From Nicotiana tabacum (Eukaryota; Streptophyta; Magnoliopsida; Solanales; Solanaceae): DNA of 64,000 bases. The notes below the pieces were generated by a model that was not told the DNA's origin, ran no database searches, and saw only the letters and a list, made by a program, of their open reading frames with translations. A program made the position numbers and the translations under genes. This document shows positions 44,885 to 56,767 of the stretch, one piece after another (within the stretch, counting starts at the first letter, position 1; each line of letters starts with the position of its first letter). The stretch is taken from the NCBI RefSeq assembly GCF_000715075.1, contig NC_134081.1:67753153-67817152 (forward strand). The letters run 5' to 3'.

Positions 44885-46202
44885 ATTCCTTTGGAGATAC
44901 CTGAAAGATTCAAATTGAAGGGATATGTACGATTCTGATCTTCTGTAAAGATGGTAGTCACAAGTTAATTCAAGATGTTTATTATGTCCCAAAATTAAAA
45001 AGTAATATTTTGAGTTTGGGCCAACTTGAAAAGGAATATGAAATCCACATGAAAAATATGCATCTTTGAATTAGAGATTCAAGTGGAATTCTAATTGCTA
45101 AAGTGCATATGGCAAAGAATAGATTATTTTCTCTGAATCTTAAGACAATTGATGCAAAGTATTTGAAGGCTAATGTGCAAGATGAATCATGGTGTTGGCA
45201 CATGCGATTTGGGCACTTGAATTTTGAAGCGCTCAAATCACTAGGAGAAAATAAAATGGTGCATGGGATACCATCAATAAGCCATCCCAATCAATTGTGT
45301 GAAGCTTGTCTTCTTGGAAAACATACAAGGAGGAGTTTTCCAAAGGAGGCCATGTCAAGATCAACCAAACCACTTCAGCTTGTTCACACTGATGTGTGTG
45401 GACCAATCAATCCACCTTCAATTAGTAAATTGAAATACTTTCTACTCTTCATTGATGATTTTAGTAGAAAGACTTGGGTTTATTTCTTGAATCAAAAATC
45501 TGAAGCTTTTGCAGCTTTTAAAAACTTTAAAGTACTTGTAGAAAAAGAAAGTGGCTATGAAATAAAAGTTTTATGGTCCGATAGAGGAAGTGAATTCACT
45601 TCAAAAGAATTTAATTACTTTTGTCAATCTCATGGAATTCGTCACCCTCTAACGGTACCTTATTCACCCCAACAAAATGGAGTTACAGAGAGAAGGAATC
45701 GAACAATTCTTAATATGGCTAGATGTATGTTAAGAGCTAAAAATATGCCCAAGGAATTTTGGACAGAAGCTGTATCTTGTGCAGTTTATTTGAACAACAT
45801 GTCTCCAATAAAGAATGTTAGAGATCAAACCCCTCAAGAAGCATGGAGTGTAATAAATCCAAGTGTCAAGCACTTGAGAATCTTAGGAGCATAGCCTATG
45901 CTCATGTTCCACATTAAGGGAGAGCGAAGTTTGATGATCGAAGTGTTAAGTATGTGTTTGTTGGCTATGATATGAGTTCAAAAGGCTACAATCTATACAA
46001 CCCAAGTAGCGTCAAGATGGTGGTAAGTCGCGATGTTGAATTTGATAAAGAATTGGCATGGAACTGGGAAGCTCAGGAAGAAACTTCATATGATTTTCTT
46101 CCATACTTTGGTGATGAAGAAGAACTAGAGACCGTGGAACCTGTGCATGATACAACTCCACCTCCTTCTCCAATAAATGTTGCATTTCCCTCTTCTCAAT
46201 AA
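44885..46202 (+). pseudogene. C1 end of protease, pre-integrase and integrase
   Basis: After G3 the C1 reading resumes (CKDGSHKLIQDVYY, ILSLGQLEKEYEIHMK; stop near 45069). The open part 45103-45894 has the GAG pre-integrase domain (WCWHMRFGHLNFEALKSLG, CEACLLGKHTRRSF), then the integrase core: HTDVCGPI (first Asp), WSDRGSEFTS (second Asp), PQQNGVTERRNRT (Glu). All three catalytic residues are present. The frame shifts near 45890. 45954-46202 continues with FVGYDMSSKGYNLYNPSS, the usual segment between integrase and RT. Confidence 0.92.
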
Positions 46203-47787
46203 AGTTCAAATGAACAACCGCAAAGGACAAGGAGTATTCAAGAGCTCTATGAAGACACAAAAGAAGTTGCTAATTTTGATTTCTTATATTGTCTCTTTGC
46301 TGATAGTGAACCAATGAACTTTGATGAAGCTGCTGAAGACAAAAGGAGGAGACAAGTCATGCGGGAGGAGATCGAGTCAATAGAGAAGAACAACACTTCC
46401 CAAAGGTCATTGAGCAATTGGAGTTAAATGGGTATACAAGGCAAATAAGAATGCTGATGGAGATGTGGAGAGATACAAGGCACGACTTGTGTCTAAAGGC
46501 TATAAGCAAATGCAAGGCACAATTTATTTGCTTATCTCTTTGGCGGCGCAAATAAAGTGGAAGATCCATCAACTAGATGTCAAGTCAGCTTTTTTGAATG
46601 GCTATCTTGAAGAAGAAGTCTATGTTAAACAACCATTGGGCTTTGCGGTAAAAAACCATTAAGATAAAGTGTTGCGGTTGAAGAAAGCTTTATATGGATT
46701 AAAGCAAGCCCCACGAGCATGGAATAGTTGTATCGACAAGTATTTTCAAGACAATGGGTTTACTCGTTGTCTCCATGAATATGCTCTTTACCTTAAAGTT
46801 CATACTAATGGAGATATATTACTTATTTGTCTTTATGTTGATGATCTTATTTTCACGAGTAATAACCCAAGTTTGTTTGAAGCTTTTAAGAAAGATATGT
46901 CTCGTGAGTTCGGGATGACAGATATAGGGCTCATGTTATACTACTTGGGCATAGAAATGAAGTAGATGGAGGATGGAATTTTCATCACTCAAGAAAGCTA
47001 TACGAAGGAGATCTTGAAAAAGTTCAACATGCTCGATTGCAACCCCGTGAACACACCGATGGAGAGTGGGACAAAATTGTCCAAGTTTGATGAAAGGAGA
47101 AAATGTGGATCCCACATTTTTCAAAAGTCTTGTGGGAAGTTTGAGGTACTTGACTTGTACCAGGCTAGATATACTCTTTGCAGTTGGAGTAGTAAGCCGC
47201 TTCATGGAAGCTCCTACCTCCACCCATTTGAAAGTCACTAGAAGAATTCTTCGTTACCTAAAAGGTTCGATCGACTTTGGGTTATTTTATTCTTCTTCTA
47301 ATGATTTCAACCTTATGGGATTTTGTGATAGTAATTATGCGGGAGATATTGATGATAGAAAAAGCACAACTGGCTTTGTGTTTTTCTTGGGTGATTCTGT
47401 TATTTATTGGAGTTCAAAAAAATAGTTCATAGTTACTCTCTCGACTTGTAAAGCCGAATATATAGCAGCAACATCATGTACCTATCATGCTATTTGGCAA
47501 AGAAGATTATTGAAGGAACTCAATTTGCCACAAATTGAAGCTACGGAGATTTGTATTGATAACAAATCTGCATAGCCACTCGCAATAATCCGGTGTGTCA
47601 TGATCGAAGCAAGCATATAGATACAAGATATCACTTCATCAGAGAGTGTATTTCCAAGAAGGAAGTCAAGCTCAAATATGTGAAGTATCATGATCAGGCT
47701 GTAGATATCTTTACAAAGACTCTTAAGTTTGAAGATTTTCAGAGATGGAGATCAAGTCTTGGAATGAAAAAGAAAAATCAAAATTAA
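46203..47787 (+). pseudogene. C1 reverse transcriptase and RNase H
   Basis: RT N-terminal DKRRRQVMREEIESIEKN near 46340, then a deletion of part of the finger region. Palm motifs follow: RYKARLVSKGYKQMQGT, HQLDVKSAFLNGYLEEEVYV (Asp), LKKALYGLKQAPRAWNS, LLICLYVDDLIFTSNN (catalytic YVDD near 46833). RNase H follows: LVGSLRYLTCTRLDILFAVG, MGFCDSNYAGDIDDRKSTTG, CKAEYIAATS, and VDIFTKTLKFEDFQRW to the end at 47787. Stops lie near 46414, 46660, 46963, 47423 and 47573, with two frameshifts near 47110-47240. Dead. Confidence 0.92.
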
Positions 47788-47797
47788 GGGAGAGATT

Positions 47798-48076
47798 TGT
47801 GGGGCTCATACTAAAGAAAAACAAAAAAGAAATGAAGAAAAATGGGATGAGAGGTGCCTAACTTTATTGAAGAAAATGGGAGATGCCTAACTTTGTTGAA
47901 AATTTATAGGACTAAGTCAACAACAAGCCATCTTCTTTGTAGTAATTGGATGACATCTCTTACTATAAATAGAGTCCTCCATTCTTCATTTCAATTACAC
48001 CAAAATAAGAGAGAAGCAATAGAAGTTAGAGAGAGTAATCCATAGATTGTAGTCTATGAGATAAATAGTGAGTGTG
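47798..48076 (+). repeat. C1 3' LTR, first part
   Basis: Starts TGTGGGGCTCATACTAAAG right after the polypurine tract AAGGGAGAGATT. Broken at AGTGAGTGTG by G4; the 5-bp duplication GTGTG lies at 48072-48076 and 56537-56541. Confidence 0.92.
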
Positions 48077-50528
48077 TGTTACAACCCAAATTCGCATATC
48101 ATAGATCACGCCGTAAGGTAGTCGACGTAAATCCAAGAAGAGATTATTTTTGAGATGATAATAAGTTAATCCTATTGGTCTTAAACGATACAAGGGTGTA
48201 TAAGAGTGGTTAACAAGTATTTGAAGTTAAGCTAATCAAGGATGTTGTAACTCGTATTTTCGGATAACACTAGAGGTGATTAACTGTCCCAAGAGGTCTT
48301 GTTTTAATGTATTTGAATCATATAATATCCGCATCATAAGTCTTGAAGTCAAGCGAGTTATGAAACAAAAGTTGATAAAAATTGTCGCAACTTAGGTTTA
48401 TAATTTTACTTAAACTTTAGGTCAAATGTTACTGCATTTTTCTCCCAATGTGCTTGGAATTATGGGGTGATCTACCTATAAAATTGAAGATCTATGAGTC
48501 TAGTTTCCAACGCATTAAACCGTTCGTTGATACGATCTTGGAATAGAGAGATATTCGCGTTTTTGCGAGAGTGCGCCAAGCTGCTCTCTATGGGGCCCAC
48601 AAAGGCGGTTTAAGACATTTGGACATATATAAGATAACTCAACCCCGTTTTAAGTCATTATTTTTTAGTATATTCAGACCTTATAACCCTAAAAACATTC
48701 TCTCAAGGTTCTCTCATGATCCAAGACCCAAACAAAGGGCAAACAACACAAATCAAATGTCGGGAATCCCGTGGCGCTAGTAAGTTTCTTGTTCTTCTTG
48801 TTGTTGCTGATTTTTGTGTTGTTCCAGCTCGTGTGGGAGGTTGTTTTAAGTGTTTTATGTCCTGTAAATACACCTTCAAGTTTTTAATATCAACCCTAGG
48901 TGATTTGAAGTCTTCTAAAGTAATTCTAGTGCCGAAAAACCCGAATTAATTGCTAGTTTCGCTTCCTTGTTCTTGTGGCAGAATTGAAGGGATATTTCGT
49001 GGAAAATTAAGGACAAATTGGAGTTGTTCTTTCTGTTTAAAGGTAAGGAATCTCTTACTCTATATATATTTAAGATTATCCAAGTTGCAGCTAAGTCGTT
49101 GAAGCTAGAACTTGTGAAATATATATCGAAAAGCTTGGTAGTAATGTTGTTGGTTGGTGGACTATTTTGGAGGCTCAATATGATTATTAATGATGTTGTT
49201 TGGGCTGTTTTGTGATTGTATTGACTTGTGGGAAGTCATATAAATAGGGGAGGTGCTGTCCGTTTCATCATAAAATAGGTTGTGGTCAATACATAATAGT
49301 TACGACGCTTAAACGATAATGATAGTGTCATTTATCTTATTGTAGACTAAGGAGTCGTGATATTTGCATAGCTTGAGGTTGGGCAGTATATACAAGGTAT
49401 GTGAGGCTATCCCCTTCATTCTTTTGCACGACTCCAATTGTACATAATGTAATGAACGAGCTCCCAAAGATACTCTACTCTTAGAAGCTAGCAGTACTTA
49501 CATTGCTGCCCTTCTTATGAAACGATTGATATTGATGTTACTTCTCTTATTCTTATATTATCAATGTTGTTGGTAGTTCCTGATTCTTATAAGATTCTTG
49601 ATGAAGAGTTAATCCTAATAACGTGTACGAAGGATACCGACCTTACATCACTCCGAAAGGTTCAAAATGTGATTCCAATGAGTCCAGCATGCATCATATA
49701 TATGTATCTATTTTACTCTACCGAGCCGCACTATAGTCGGCCGGGTATGGCACCTATTGTGCAACCACTGATCAGTTGGGTTTTACCGAGCTCCACGTGG
49801 CCGGGTACGATTCTACCGAGCCCTATGATGGCCGGGTACGTTTTACCGAGCCTATTATGGCCGGGTATGATATGATGATGATGATGCCCACAAAGGCATA
49901 TGTTTTAAACGTTTATGTATATATATATGTATGTATCATGTATTTCATGTCAGTAGCCCTCAGAGGTACCCATATGTCACAGGTTGTATATTCCCTATCA
50001 CTGTTTACATTATTGTTCTTACTTATGCTATTCTGCCTTACATACTCAGTACTTTATTCGTACTGACGTCCTTTTATTTGTGGATGCTGCATGTCGTGCT
50101 GCAGGTCCTGATAGACGGGTAGACACAGCTCCCCCATCACAGTAGGCTATCCGATTCAGCGTTATTGGCAAGATCCTTTCTCCGGACTTGCCGTGGTCTT
50201 GGTATGCATTTTTGTTATAGACCTTATGGGTATGTCGGGGCCCTGTTCCTGCAATGTTGTAGCACTTATGTTCTTTTAGAGGCTCATAGACAGGTGTCGA
50301 CTCATGGTAGCTCGTACCTTATGTATAGTTTCTTGACAGTCTTGTCGTCCCATGTTATGTATGTTCATGACATTATCTTTCATTGTTGGATGTTCATGAT
50401 CCATGTCTACCATTTATATTGATCTTGTCGGCCCTTAAAGATAATAAGGAAGGTTAGATAAAATGTACGTTGGTGCTCGGCAAGTATGGCCCGGGTGCTA
50501 GTCATGACCCTCCAGTTGGGTCGTGACA
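48077..50528 (+). repeat. G4 5' LTR
   Basis: 2452 bp. TATA box TATAAATAG at 49239-49247. At about 49718-49870 it holds four short tandem modules of ACCGAGC...GGCCGGGTA. The block TACTCAGTACTTTATTCGTA plus CTGACGTCC, and the GCAGGTCCTGATAGAC segment after it, are shared with the G3 LTR. The short frames here are copied in the 3' LTR and resemble nothing known. Confidence 0.93.
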
Positions 50529-50532
50529 AACT

Positions 50533-50544
50533 TGGTATCAGAGC
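50533..50544 (+). other. G4 primer binding site (tRNA-iMet)
   Basis: TGGTATCAGAGC, 4 bp after the LTR. Confidence 0.92.
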
Positions 50545-50733
50545 AAGTCTGTCCTAGGGGTTGTCTATGAGCCGTGTCTAGTAGAGTTTTGATTATGGAT
50601 GTGTAGCGCGCCACATTTATAATCAGGAGGCTACGTGACATCTAGGGTTGTTACCTTCTTCCTAAATCTAGATCGTGCGTAGAGTTGAGTCGTAAGTGTT
50701 CATATCTAATATTCACATTGTTTTCTTTCAGCG

Positions 50734-51460
50734 ATGCCTTCGACTAGGAAGCAAGCGATTAGTAAACGGCTTGATACAGCTGTGGGCGAGGGTAACATTC
50801 AGGTCCCTCCAGCCAGAGCAGGCCAAAGTGAGGCTCAGAGTGAGATGCCGTCTCATACCTCTCCGTCTCCTCCAGAGGATATTAGGAGGCACCCAGTACA
50901 TCCAGTTCCACCGTCTGGCACTACAGACCACGATATGCGCAGTGCAGTGCAATTGTTGACTAGCTTGGTAGCTGCTCAGGCTCAGAGGCAGAATACCGGT
51001 GTTGCTGATAAACCGGTTAGTGCGAGAGTTCGTGATTTTATTAATCTAGACCCTCCAGTGTTTACCGGATCAGATCCCAAGGAGGACCCACAAACATTTA
51101 TTGATTAGGTTCATCGTACATTGCGGGTTATGCATGCTAGTGATACGGAGGCAGTAGAGTTGGCTTCTTATCGGTTATAGGATTTAGCAATTTTATGGTA
51201 TGATAGTTGGGAGAGATCTAGGGGTCCGAACGCTCCTCCAGCCGTGTGGAAGGAATTTTCTGAGGCCTTTCTTCATCACTACTTACCAGCTGAGATACGA
51301 TGAGCTAGAGCTGATAAGTTCTTGAACCTTCGACAGGGTAATATGAGTGCATGAGAGTATAGTATATAGTTTGATTCTTTATCAAGGTATACTCCCCATA
51401 TGGTGGCCGAGATGAGTGATAGGGTGACCACATCTGATAAATGAGTGCACAACAGCCTCC
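50734..51460 (+). pseudogene. G4 gag, N-terminal part
   Basis: MPSTRKQAISKRLDTAVGEG is the start of the capsid polyprotein of Tekay-type elements. The gag domain begins at FINLDPPVFTGSDPKEDPQT and is cut by a stop at 51106. It reads on with stops (VHRTLRVMHASDTEAVELA, LAILWYDSWERSRG, FSEAFLHHYLPAEIR) to about 51455, then enters the fused frame below. Stops lie near 51178, 51301, 51352 and 51442; several are TAG/TGA where CAG, CGA or TGG codons would be usual, consistent with C-to-T change in methylated DNA. Confidence 0.88.
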
Positions 51461-53818
51461 TTGGTAGAGGGCATGGATATTTCCCGTATTCAGGCTTATG
51501 CCCAGACCCTTCAGGATCATAAGTTATATGCTAAGCTCTCTAAATGTGAATTCTTGCTGAACTCAGTAGCATTCCTTGGCCATGTGATATCTGATGCGGG
51601 TATTAGTGTCGACACTCAGAAGATCGATGCAGTGAAGAATTGGCCGAGACCTACAACACCGTCAGAAGTCCGCAGCTTCCTGGGGCTAGCAGGATATTAT
51701 AGGCGGTTTGTAGAAGGGTTTTCCTCTATATCAGCACCATTGACTAAGTTAACACAGAAAACTAAGTTCCAGTGGTCTGATTCTTGTGAACATAGTTTTC
51801 AGGAGCTAAAGAATCGATTGACATCTGCGCCAGTGCTCACTCTCCCAGAAGGAACAGAAGGTTATGTGGTATATTGTGATGCCTCAGGTATAGGTTTGGG
51901 GTGCGTATTGATGCAACGTGGGAAGGTGATTGCTTATGCATCACGACAATTGAAGAAGCATGAAAAGAATTACCCGACTCATGATTTGGAATTGGCTGCA
52001 GTAATATATGCTTTGAAGATATGGCGGCACTACTTATACGGCGTCCATATTGACATCTACACAGATCACAAAAGTTTACAATACATCTTCAAGCAGAAGG
52101 AGTTGAATTTGAGGCAGCGTAGGTGGCTTGAATTACTGAAAGACTATGATGTCGAGATATTGTACAATCATGGTAAAGCCAATGTTGTGGCAGACGCTCT
52201 CAGCCGTAAGTCAATGGGAAGCTTAATACATATTGAGGCAGGTAGACAAGGGTTGACCAAAGAGCTTCACCAGCTGGCCAATATGAGAATCAGATTGTTG
52301 GACTCTGATGACGGAGGTGTTACTGTACAGAATACAGCAGAATCATCTTTGGTAGCCGAGGTAAAAGCACGGCAATATGAAGATCCTACCTTAGTAAGAT
52401 TGAGAGAGGGAATTCAGCAGTGTAAGATTACAGCTTTCAAGATCGGAGGAGATGGGACACTGAGATACCAGGGCCGATTATGTGTGCCTAGTGTGGCAGG
52501 GTTGCGAGAGAAGATTATGATTGAGATTCATCAGTCTCGATATTCTATCCATCCTGGCTCGACAAAGATGTATCATGACGTTAAGGAGCAGTATTGGTGG
52601 GACAACATGAAGAAGTCTATTGCAGAATTTGTAGCCCAGTGTCCTAATTGTCAACAAGTAAAGATCGAGCATCAGAAACCCAGTGGATTGATTCAGAATA
52701 TAGAGATTCCGACCTGGAAATGGGAGGTGATTAATATGGACTTCATTATTGGATTACCTCGCTCTTATCATAAGTTTGACTCCATTTGGGTGATAGTTGA
52801 TCGACTTACAAAATCTGCCCATTTTCTACCAGTTAAGACAACTTACACGGCTGAAGATTATGCGAAGTTGTATATCAAGGAGATTGTTAGGCTTCATGGT
52901 GTGCCGGTATCTATTATATCAGACCGAGGAGCTCAATTTACGGCTAACTTTTGGAGGTCTTTTCAGAAGGGTTTAGGCACACAAGTAAATCTCAGCACTG
53001 CATTCCATCCGCAGACTGACGGACAGGCTGAACGTACCATCCAGACGCTGGAAGATATGCTACGAGCATGTGTTCTAGATTTTAAGGGGAATTGGGATGA
53101 CCATCTGGCACTTATAGAATTTGCCTACAATAATAGCTACCATTCCAGTATTAAAATGGCCCCGTATGAGGCACTGTACGGGAGGAGATGTAGATCACCA
53201 GTTGGATGGTTCGAAGTCGGTGAGACAGAATTATATGGGCCAGATTTGATTTACCAAGCCATTGAGAAGGTGAAACTGATACAAGAGCGGCTGAGGACGG
53301 CACAAAGCAGGCAAAAATCTTATTCCGATGTCCGACGTCGTGATCTGGAATTTGAGGTTGGTGATTGGGTTTTCCTGAAGATCTCGCCGATGAAGGGTGT
53401 TATGCGTTTTGGGAAGAAGGGTAAGTTGAGTCCGCGGTATATTGGGCCGTACAAAATTCTTCGACGAATTGGACAGGTTGCTTACGAGTTAGAATTGCCA
53501 TCTGAATTGGAATTTGTCCACCCGGTATTCCATGTATCTATGTTGAGGAAATGTATTGGAGACCCTTCTCGGGTCATCCCTATCAAAGATGTACAAGTTA
53601 CAAAGGATCTATCATATGATGAAGTGCCAGTGGCTATATTAGATCGACAAGTCCGCAAGCTGAGAACAAAGGATGTAGCTTCCGTGAAAGTATTATGGAG
53701 GAACAAGAATATAGAAGAAATGACATGGGAAGCAGAAGAGGAGATGAAGTCTAAATACCCTTACCTATTCCAGAGTGAAGATAACGAGGATGCCGGGGGA
53801 AAGAAGGACGCATTATAA
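51461..53818 (+). CDS. G4 fused polyprotein: gag fragment, C-terminal RT, RNase H, integrase, chromodomain
   Basis: 785 residues, fully open. Residues 5-15 ([11 protein letters not shown]) are gag sequence; from about 16 ([20 protein letters not shown]) it is RT after the catalytic YxDD, so protease and half of RT are deleted but the frame is kept. RNase H: D140, E177, D202 and D245 fit the expected acidic residues. Integrase: zinc finger H357, H364, C394, C397; catalytic D427, D488, E524 with the standard 35-residue spacing. A GPY/F-type module lies at about 650-695 and a chromodomain-like tail at 718-771 ([27 protein letters not shown]). Such tails direct integration toward heterochromatin in chromoviruses. 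The true start is unknown; 51461 is only the first start-like codon of the open frame. No self-sufficient element protein. Confidence 0.92.
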   Translation: MVEGMDISRIQAYAQTLQDHKLYAKLSKCEFLLNSVAFLGHVISDAGISVDTQKIDAVKNWPRPTTPSEVRSFLGLAGYYRRFVEGFSSISAPLTKLTQKTKFQWSDSCEHSFQELKNRLTSAPVLTLPEGTEGYVVYCDASGIGLGCVLMQRGKVIAYASRQLKKHEKNYPTHDLELAAVIYALKIWRHYLYGVHIDIYTDHKSLQYIFKQKELNLRQRRWLELLKDYDVEILYNHGKANVVADALSRKSMGSLIHIEAGRQGLTKELHQLANMRIRLLDSDDGGVTVQNTAESSLVAEVKARQYEDPTLVRLREGIQQCKITAFKIGGDGTLRYQGRLCVPSVAGLREKIMIEIHQSRYSIHPGSTKMYHDVKEQYWWDNMKKSIAEFVAQCPNCQQVKIEHQKPSGLIQNIEIPTWKWEVINMDFIIGLPRSYHKFDSIWVIVDRLTKSAHFLPVKTTYTAEDYAKLYIKEIVRLHGVPVSIISDRGAQFTANFWRSFQKGLGTQVNLSTAFHPQTDGQAERTIQTLEDMLRACVLDFKGNWDDHLALIEFAYNNSYHSSIKMAPYEALYGRRCRSPVGWFEVGETELYGPDLIYQAIEKVKLIQERLRTAQSRQKSYSDVRRRDLEFEVGDWVFLKISPMKGVMRFGKKGKLSPRYIGPYKILRRIGQVAYELELPSELEFVHPVFHVSMLRKCIGDPSRVIPIKDVQVTKDLSYDEVPVAILDRQVRKLRTKDVASVKVLWRNKNIEEMTWEAEEEMKSKYPYLFQSEDNEDAGGKKDAL

Positions 53819-54044
53819 GGTGAAACGGCTCTATGAGATAAGCAATAGCTTGTGAATACTCTTTTTTTAATACAAAATGGTGATATGCAGATAATGTACA
53901 TATCCATAATGCTTTGTATAGTCTTGTATGGCCATAGGTTGGGTTTAACTACTTGCAAGTTTGGCTAGTGTCCATTTTATAAGGGAAACTCAGCCGGAAA
54001 TCTCCGTCGGAATCCACGATGAGTTAGACACCCCATAAACCCTT

Positions 54045-54079
54045 ACATTCGAGGACGAATGTTCCTAAGGGGGAGAGGA
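54045..54079 (+). other. G4 hairpin and polypurine tract
   Basis: Stem ACATTCG / CGAATGT around AGGA (54045-54062), then TCCTAAGGGGGAGAGGA up to the 3' LTR. Confidence 0.75.
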
Positions 54080-56536
54080 TGTTACAACCCAAATTCGCAT
54101 ATCATAGATCACGCCGTAAGGTAGTCGACGTAAATCCAAGAAGAGATTATCTTTGAGATGATAATAAGTTAATCCTATTGGTCTTAAACGATACAAGGGT
54201 GTATAAGAGTGGTTAACAAGTATTTGAAGTTAAGCTAATCAAGGATGTTGTAACCCGTATTTTCGGATAACACTAGAGGTGATTAACTGTCCCAAGAGGT
54301 CTTGTTTTAATGTATTTGAATCATATAATATCCGCATCATAAGTCTTGAAGTCAAGCGAGTTATGAAACAAAAGTTGATAAAAGTTGTCGCAACTTAGGT
54401 TTATAATTTTACTTAAACTTTAGGTCAAATGTTACTGCATTTTTCTCCCAATGTGCTTGGAATTATGGGGTGATCTACCTATCAAATTGAAGATCTATGA
54501 GTCTAGTTTCCAACGCATTAAACCGTTCGTTGATACGATCTCGGAATAGAGAGATATTCGCGTTTTCGCGAGAGTGCGCCAAGCTGCTCTCTATGGGGCC
54601 CACAAAGGCGGTTTAAGACATTTGGACATATATAAGATAACTCAACCCCGTTTTAAGTCATTATTTTTTAGTATATTCAGACCTTATAACCCTAAAAACA
54701 TTCTCTCAAGGTTCTCTCATGATCCAAGACCCAAACAAAGGGCAAACAACACAAATCAAATGTCGGGAATCCCGTGGCGCTAGTAAGTTTCTTGTTCTTC
54801 TTGTTGTTGCTGATTTTTGTGTTGTTCCAGCTCGTGTGGGAGGTTGTTTTAAGTGTTTTATGTCCTGTAAATACACCTTCAAGTTTTTAATATCAACCCT
54901 AGGTGATTTGAAGTCTTCTAAAGTAATTCTAGTGCCGAAAAACCCGAATTAATTGCTAGTTTCGCTTCCTTGTTCTTGTGGCAGAATTGAAGGGATATTT
55001 CGTGGAAAATTAAGGAAAAATTGGAGTTGTTCTTTCTGTTTAAAGGTAAGGAATCTCTTACTCTATATATATTTAAGATTATCCAAGTTGCAGCTAAGTC
55101 GTTGAAGCTAGAACTTGTGAAATATATATCGAAAAGCTTGGTAGTAATGTTGTTGGTTGGTGGACTATTTTGGAGGCTCAATATGATTATTAATGATGTT
55201 GTTTGGGCTGTTTGGTGATTGTATTGACTTGTGGGAAGTCATATAAATAGGGGAGGTGCTGTCCGTTTCATCGTAAAATAGGTTGTGGTCAATACATAAT
55301 AGTTACGACGCTTAAACGATAATGATAGTGTCATTTATCTTATTGTAGACTAAGGAGTCGTGATATTTGCATAGCTTGAGGTTGGGCAGTATATACAAGG
55401 TATGTGAGGCTATCCCCTTCATTCTTTTGCACGACTCCAATTGTACATAATGTAATGAACGAGCTCCCAAAGATACTCTACTCTTAGAAGCTAGCAGTAC
55501 TTACATTGCTGCCCTTCTTATGAAACGATTGATATTGATGTTACTTCTCTTATTCTTATATTATCAATGTTGTTGGTAGTTCCTGATTCTTATAAGATTC
55601 TTGATGAAGAGTTAATCCTAATAACGTGTACGAAGGATACCGACCTTACGTCACTCCGAAAGGTTCAAATTATGATTCCAACGAGTCCAGCATGCATCAT
55701 ATATATGTATCTATTTTACTCTACCGAGCCGCGCTATAGTCGGCCGGGTATGGCATCTATTGTGCAACCACTGATCAGTTGGGTTTTATCAAGCTCCACG
55801 TGGCCGGGTACGATTCTACCGAGCCCTATGATGGCCGGGTACGTTTTACCGAGCCTATTATGGCCGGGTACGATATGATGATGATGATGCCCACAAAGGC
55901 ATATGTTTTAAACGTTTATGTATATATATATATATGTATGTATCATGTATTTCATGTCAGTAGCCCTCAGAGGTACCCAGATGTCACAGGTTGTATATTC
56001 CCTATCACTGTTTACATTATTGTTCTTACTTATGCTATTCTGCCTTACATACTCAGTACTTTATTCGTACTGACGTCCTTTTTATTTGTGGACACTGCAT
56101 GTCGTGCTGCAGGTCCTGATAGACGGGTAGACGCAGCTCCCCCATCACAGTAGGCTATCCGGTTCAGCGTTATTGGCAAGATCCTTTCTCCGGACTTGCC
56201 GTGGTCTTGGTATGCATTTTTGTTATAGACCTTATGGGTATGTCGGGGCCCTGTTCCGGCAATGTTGTAGCACTTATGTTCTTTTAGAGGCTCATAGACA
56301 GGTGTCGACTCATGGTAGCTCGTACCTTATATATAGTTTCTTGACAGTCTTGTCGTCCCATGTTATGTATGTTCATGACATTATCTTTCATTGTTGGATG
56401 TTCATGATCCATGTCTACCATTTATATTGATCTTGTCGGCCCTTAAAGATAATAAGGAAGGTTAGATAAAATGTACGTTGGTGCTCGGCAAGTATGGCCC
56501 GGGTGCTAGTCATGACCCTCCAGTTGGGTCGTGACA
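54080..56536 (+). repeat. G4 3' LTR
   Basis: 2457 bp, collinear with the 5' LTR; differences are mostly single transitions plus small indels in an AT run (55920) and a T run (56077). TATA box at 55242-55250. Confidence 0.95.
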
Positions 56537-56762
56537 GTGTGAGTAATATTGTAGTGAGGTGTTTTAAATAAAGAGTGTTATTTCTTTTAAAATTGTAGTA
56601 GTCTCTTGACACTACTAAGTTGTAATATTATAGTGGTTATATTGCTCCACTCGGGTATTATATTTTACCCCATTAAAAGAGTTGGTATCATTGTTACTCT
56701 CTTGTGTTATTATTATTTGTCGTGGATATTATTCCTGGACGGGATTATTATTTTTTCCAACA
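56537..56762 (+). repeat. C1 3' LTR, second part
   Basis: Resumes GTGTGAGTAATATTGTAGTG, matching 35201-35427 of the 5' LTR, and ends TTTTTTCCAACA. Followed by the duplication GATGT. Confidence 0.92.
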
Positions 56763-56767
56763 GATGT

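Larger units (their letters stand above)
48077..56536 (+). mobile_element. G4: young Ty3/gypsy chromovirus, Tekay/Del type, internally deleted
   Basis: LTRs 48077-50528 and 54080-56536 (TGTTACAACCC to TCGTGACA), with about 25-30 differences over 2.45 kb by eye. Exact 5-bp duplication GTGTG. tRNA-iMet primer site, polypurine tract AAGGGGGAGAGGA. The internal region encodes a broken gag start and one 785-residue frame with RNase H, integrase and a chromodomain-like tail; protease and the catalytic part of RT are missing. It is the last insertion in this nest. Confidence 0.95.
34897..56762 (+). mobile_element. C1: Ty1/copia LTR retrotransposon
   Basis: The 5' LTR is 34897-35427; the 3' LTR is split (47798-48076 and 56537-56762). 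The 5-bp duplication GATGT lies at 34892-34896 and 56763-56767. A tRNA-iMet primer site follows the 5' LTR. Internal order is gag, protease, integrase, RT, RNase H, diagnostic for copia. Two gypsy elements sit inside: G3 in the protease/integrase region and G4 in the 3' LTR. The element alone would be about 5 kb. All frames are broken. Confidence 0.92.

Noticed and set aside
48571..49215. Set of short frames repeated at 54574-55218
   Set aside because: They lie in the two nearly identical LTRs of G4 and have no recognisable domain.
52478..53706. Minus-strand frames within the 785-residue G4 gene
   Set aside because: Antisense shadows of a strongly supported coding frame.
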